From positions 1 through 19,667 of the forward strand of contig LSSK01001883.1 in NCBI GenBank assembly GCA_001969505.1: a stretch of DNA of 19,667 nt, written 5' to 3'. The notes beneath the pieces were generated by a model. It worked only from the letters and a program-made list of their open reading frames with translations, searched no databases and was not told the DNA's origin. The stretch's first letter is position 1, and the number at the start of each line of letters is the position of its first letter. The position numbers were made by a program, and so were the translations under genes. Origin of the DNA: Zancudomyces culisetae. Taxonomy: Eukaryota; Kickxellomycota; Harpellomycetes; Harpellales; Legeriomycetaceae. Shown here piece by piece: positions 19,614 to 19,667 of the stretch.

Positions 19614-19667
19614 TGATGAGAGTGGGGTTCGAACCCACGCCTCTTTCGAGACCACGACCTGAACGTG
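19614..19667 (-). tRNA. tRNA-Leu(CAG), 5' part cut off by the window edge
   Basis: The minus strand reads, in order: the 3' four bases of the anticodon-stem 5' arm (CACG), a seven-base loop TTCAGGT with anticodon CAG (19661-19659), the pairing CGTGG, and a long variable arm with a CTC/GAG stem around GAAA. The T-arm GTGGG-TTCGAAC-CCCAC and a 3' acceptor strand TCTCATC with discriminator A follow. A long variable arm limits the identity to Leu or Ser. The A discriminator, U33, G37 and close overall likeness to eukaryotic tRNA-Leu(CAG) favour leucine. The D-arm and 5' acceptor strand (expected to begin GATGAGA) lie beyond 19667. CCA is not encoded. No intron is seen 3' of the anticodon in the visible part. 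Confidence 0.88.

Noticed and set aside
19443-19655. 70-aa minus-strand frame
   Set aside because: It runs through the tRNA-Leu gene and its terminator, so it is not a protein-coding gene.
1-19667. CRISPR arrays, insertion sequences, operons, bacterial ribosome-binding sites
   Set aside because: No regularly spaced long repeats, no transposase or terminal repeats, and the genes are spliced eukaryotic genes.

Overview
The window looks like nuclear DNA of an intron-bearing fungus. It is AT-rich, genes lie on both strands, and eleven well-supported spliceosomal introns of about 66-269 nt (GTAAGN-type donors dominate) interrupt ubiquitous eukaryotic genes. Some introns carry a TACTAAC or CTAAC branch point shortly before the acceptor. 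The only RNA gene seen is a eukaryotic-type tRNA followed by a T-run. A fungal-type transcription factor (middle homology region) points to Fungi. An early-diverging, AT-rich lineage is my guess, but the species cannot be named from the sequence. CUG is read as leucine, judged from conserved positions and from the tRNA-Leu(CAG).

Layout: 1-2115 is non-coding or unresolved and ends in a T-rich octamer repeat. 2116-4356 (+) is a fungal-specific transcription factor whose zinc cluster looks decayed. 7099-4688 (-) is a three-exon gene that joins an S4/RluA-type pseudouridine-synthase-like region to a complete HemK/PrmC-type release-factor glutamine methyltransferase. 7844-8959 (+) is a NUDT19-like Nudix hydrolase ending in Ser-Lys-Met. 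9375-10211 (+) is a three-exon PPIL1-type cyclophilin. 13013-10488 (-) is a five-exon INO80-complex subunit B / Ies2 gene. 18413-13869 (-) is a four-exon DUSP-containing ubiquitin protease of the USP4/11/15 (yeast Ubp12) group. 19167-18659 (-) holds the 3' exons of a gene I do not recognise. 19667-19614 (-) is the 3' part of tRNA-Leu(CAG), cut by the window edge.

The genes do not form a pathway. They are housekeeping functions packed at ordinary fungal spacing: translation termination (HemK domain), CoA/nucleotide housekeeping (Nudix), spliceosome (PPIL1), chromatin remodelling (INO80B), deubiquitination (USP) and decoding (tRNA). The most unusual item is the RluA-like/HemK fusion, in which the pseudouridine-synthase half has lost its catalytic aspartate while the methyltransferase half keeps its motifs.
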